Shown: one piece after another, positions 4,185 to 6,020 of the stretch
Numbering within the stretch: position 1 is the first letter of the stretch
How the letters are laid out: each line of letters opens with the position of its first letter
Assembly: GCA_945867255.1 (NCBI GenBank)
Contig: CAMBHV010000097.1
Coordinates: forward strand, 1 to 6,020
Source: an uncultured Clostridia bacterium
Lineage (GTDB): Bacteria > Bacillota > Clostridia > Oscillospirales > Ruminococcaceae
Direction of reading: 5' to 3'
DNA length: 6,020 bases
Program-made: the position numbers and the translations under genes
The notes under the pieces: model-generated
What the model was told of the DNA's origin: nothing
The model's database searches: none
What the model saw: the letters and a program-made list of their open reading frames with translations, nothing else

Positions 4185-6020
4185 CTATTTGTCTACACCT
4201 GTTTTCGGATTTTCCTTGTTCTTACCCGGCGTAACTGGCGAAACATTTGTATCTGTTTCCTGTACGGAATATCCTCGAAGGATGGTGCCTTCATAGTTTC
4301 CCTGAAAGACAAATTTTACAGTCACTCTGTCCGCCTGTTTGGAAACGTGTATCACATAATCTGTGTTTTCGCGCAAAAGCTGAGTTCCATCCTTGATTTG
4401 AACGGTTTGAACATCATGCGGGCCTGTGATTTGCGGCACAAAGGATTCCTGTGCACGCTTTGGCACCACGCGAAGTGTCACGGGTATGCCCTCAACCGTT
4501 GCATAGTTGGCAGGATCCTGCGGGGTATAAAACGTGTCAAACTGGCGAAGCCCCACATCCCCCACTGCTTTTTGTGGTGTTGTCCAAGTAAATCCCTCTG
4601 GCAGAAGAACGTCCTGCAACTGCATACCATATGTAGCACTTAATCCCTGTGGTACGGTGTATTCCGGTTGTGCTTTCCAGATATGGAATTCCTGCACATC
4701 CTGCATACTCCCATGGCCATCTGTCTCTGGAACAGTTGCTCTCACGTACCATGTTCCTGCCTGCGTAGGTTGCACGGGGCTGAACTCACCGTCCGGACTT
4801 GATGCATATTCAAAATACACTTGCCCATATGCAGCGCTAGCATGAGGCTCCTGCGGTGGCTGTGCATAGGTCCAATCCTCAATAGATAATGGCTGTGTCC
4901 ATTCGTTGGTGGATGAAAAATGAAGGCTTGCTTGTATCTGAGCCGCTCCGCTTTGATAAAGATAGGATACACCCGTATCCATGCTCAGCCCCTGCAGAGT
5001 CGTTTCGTAGGCCTGCGCCCCACTTACATTGGAGATGCAGCTCGGGTCGATCAAAGGAACAATTTTGCGCAGATCAAAGGTCGTCTGCCCCGGTTCAAGT
5101 GCAATTTCCAGCGTTTTCTGCGCTGAAAGATCTATCTGTGGGGGCGCTGTGGCACCGAACTGAATTGCGATCAAATAGTTTTCCTGTGCAAAAAGTGTTT
5201 GCAAGCTCCCATTATTGCTGACATCCAAAAAGGTCAGTTGGTTATTGTCTGCCCCCAGCAACTTCAGATTCGTGTTATGGGAAACATCCAAAGACCGAAT
5301 TCTCGTATAATGACACCAAAGTTCCACTAATTCCGTATTTTGCGAAACATCCAGGCTTTGCAACGGGCCGCCCAGATAAATAAAATTCATCAAAGCTTTG
5401 TTCTGAGACAGATCGATCGATGTCATCGGATTGTCACCGCAGGCAAGATCCATCAAAGCTGCGTTATGGGTCACATCCAGCGCAGCCAGACGGTTACCAT
5501 GGCAATGAAGAGAAAGCAACATCGAGTTTGACGAAATATTCAATGAGGTCAACATATTGTCATTGCAAACCAGGGAAGTCAGCTGCGGGTTTCCACTCAT
5601 ATCCAGTTGCTCCAGTCGATTGCCGCTGCAGTTCAATTTCTCCAGCGATGAAAAGAAGCCTATCCCCTGCAAAGAAGTTATTCCTTTATTCCGAATATCC
5701 ATAGATGTGACGGCTGCCCTTTCCGAATCGGAAAGTTCTCCGTTTTGATCTGCGTCCCAGGCCTGTACCAAAGTTCGAAATGTCGCATCCGGGAAATTAG
5801 TTTCATTCAGCGCAATACCGGTGGGCTGGGGTGATTCTGCCGGCTGTGCATCCGATATGCTTTCTGTGGCCATTGGCGCCGAAGATGCCTCAGGCATTGG
5901 CAGGATTTCTTCCGAAAAGGCCGCTGATCCCTGCCCGGAACCAGATGAAGCATCCGATTCACTTGCAGCCGGCAGTTCGCCGGATGACGGCTGCCCCGCT
6001 TCCGCCCTGACACGGACGTT
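4185..6020 (-). CDS. secreted/surface leucine-rich-repeat protein with EF-hand-like loop and NPKTG C-terminus, 5' partial
   Basis: This is a probable extracellular protein. The frame is open to base 6020, so the N-terminus, including any signal peptide, is outside the window; the first visible residues (NVRVRAEAG) would fit a signal-peptidase site after VRA. The internal ATG at 5897 is not the start. About 611 residues are visible. Counted from Met at 5897, the layout is: a Ser/Ala/Pro/Glu linker to residue 26; an N-terminal cap with the EF-hand loop DADQNGELSDSE (48-59); 21-residue LRRs (88-245); and a beta-rich stretch (250-350). Three surface-type modules follow at about 355-408, 411-479 (LPEGFTWTTPQKAVGDVG) and 484-546 (GNYEGTI). 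Last comes a polar tail ending ENPKTGVDK. LRRs of this type usually bind proteins or glycans; the partner is unknown. The sorting motif lacks its membrane helix. A terminator follows the TAG stop. Confidence 0.9.
   Translation of the reverse strand, partial: NVRVRAEAGQPSSGELPAASESDASSGSGQGSAAFSEEILPMPEASSAPMATESISDAQPAESPQPTGIALNETNFPDATFRTLVQAWDADQNGELSDSERAAVTSMDIRNKGITSLQGIGFFSSLEKLNCSGNRLEQLDMSGNPQLTSLVCNDNMLTSLNISSNSMLLSLHCHGNRLAALDVTHNAALMDLACGDNPMTSIDLSQNKALMNFIYLGGPLQSLDVSQNTELVELWCHYTRIRSLDVSHNTNLKLLGADNNQLTFLDVSNNGSLQTLFAQENYLIAIQFGATAPPQIDLSAQKTLEIALEPGQTTFDLRKIVPLIDPSCISNVSGAQAYETTLQGLSMDTGVSYLYQSGAAQIQASLHFSSTNEWTQPLSIEDWTYAQPPQEPHASAAYGQVYFEYASSPDGEFSPVQPTQAGTWYVRATVPETDGHGSMQDVQEFHIWKAQPEYTVPQGLSATYGMQLQDVLLPEGFTWTTPQKAVGDVGLRQFDTFYTPQDPANYATVEGIPVTLRVVPKRAQESFVPQITGPHDVQTVQIKDGTQLLRENTDYVIHVSKQADRVTVKFVFQGNYEGTILRGYSVQETDTNVSPVTPGKNKENPKTGVDK
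4197..4211 (-). other. NPKTG sortase-like motif without membrane anchor
   Basis: The codons read Asn-Pro-Lys-Thr-Gly, followed by Val-Asp-Lys and then TAG. Sortase substrates normally continue with a hydrophobic helix and a basic tail of about 25-35 residues; none is encoded here. The three frames past the stop show no hydrophobic segment before the terminator. The motif may be a remnant of a deleted anchor, or coincidental. Confidence 0.55.
5163..5636 (-). repeat. seven full and one partial 21-residue leucine-rich repeats (63-base period)
   Basis: Repeat units begin at residues 88, 109, 130, 151, 172, 193, 214 and 235, counted from Met at 5897, with no insertion or deletion. The consensus is L-x-C-x-x-N-x-L-x-x-L-D-V-S-x-N-x-x-L-x-x. 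The third position is Cys in repeats 1, 2, 3, 4 and 6, Tyr in repeat 5, and Ala in repeats 7 and 8. This is the short bacterial LRR class, common in secreted proteins of gut Firmicutes. Confidence 0.9.
5721..5756 (-). other. EF-hand-like calcium-binding loop in the LRR protein cap
   Basis: The encoded 12-residue loop is DADQNGELSDSE. It has Asp at 1 and 3, Asn at 5, Gly at 6, Ser at 9 and Glu at 12, which matches the canonical EF-hand/dockerin-type loop. Only one loop is present, just before the first repeats, so it probably stabilises the cap with calcium rather than acting as a true dockerin, which needs two. Confidence 0.7.
5820..6005 (-). other. low-complexity Ser/Ala/Gly/Pro/Glu linker at the N-terminal end of the LRR protein
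   Basis: About 62 residues are dominated by Ser, Ala, Gly, Pro, Glu and Gln, with no predicted fold. Such linkers usually follow a signal peptide in secreted Firmicute proteins and precede the first folded domain. The residues just before it (NVRVRA) could be the end of a signal peptide. Confidence 0.6.

Noticed and set aside
3690..4643. A 317-codon open frame on the plus strand spanning cobO, its leader and the end of the LRR gene.
   Set aside because: It crosses two well-supported minus-strand genes and a terminator, and its translation has no recognisable domain.
5895..5897. ATG at 5897 as the start of the LRR protein.
   Set aside because: The frame continues without a stop to base 6020 with a typical post-signal-peptide linker, and no ribosome site precedes this ATG.

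Overview
The window looks like a chromosomal stretch from an anaerobic Firmicute, most likely a Clostridia member of the Ruminococcaceae/Oscillospiraceae type. The reasons are a base composition near 50% GC, AAGGAGG-type ribosome sites, use of GTG and TTG starts, a clostridial-style leucine-rich-repeat surface protein with a sortase-like NPKTG motif, and a P-loop corrinoid adenosyltransferase. This placement is inference from gene style; no rRNA or marker gene is present. All six genes I can support lie on the minus strand, so the biological order runs from base 6020 down to base 1.

Region 4185-6020: a secreted or surface leucine-rich-repeat protein, cut at its N-terminus by the window edge. 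It has a Ser/Ala/Pro linker, an EF-hand-like calcium loop, seven and a half LRRs of exactly 21 residues, and three beta-rich surface-type modules. It ends in NPKTG followed by only three residues, without the usual membrane anchor. A strong hairpin terminator (4119-4149) follows.

Region 3491-4018: a stand-alone corrinoid adenosyltransferase (CobO/CobA/BtuR type) that makes adenosylcobalamin precursors. It has a possible promoter of its own just downstream of the LRR-gene terminator.

Region 2773-3449: a soluble 204-residue protein that I do not recognise. It has a perfect extended -10 promoter, and the mRNA should start within a few bases of a perfect 9-bp stem-loop that precedes the ribosome site. 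A GC-rich hairpin with T-rich flanks (2718-2748) closes the unit and may terminate in both directions.

Region 1-2680: a likely three-gene operon with a putative promoter at 2644-2672. It holds an NCS2-like nucleobase permease (best start TTG at 2569), a purine-type phosphoribosyltransferase 29 bases downstream, and a MATE-family multidrug/metabolite transporter that runs off the window edge. Permease plus phosphoribosyltransferase suggests import of a free base and its trapping as a nucleotide. The MATE protein may be co-transcribed beyond a GC-rich intergenic hairpin.

I found no tRNA, rRNA, CRISPR array, transposase or recognised riboswitch. The window reads as an ordinary core or near-core region. 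The best second looks are the anchorless sorting motif, the 5'-terminal palindrome at 3405-3426, and the divergent short permease with its TTG start.
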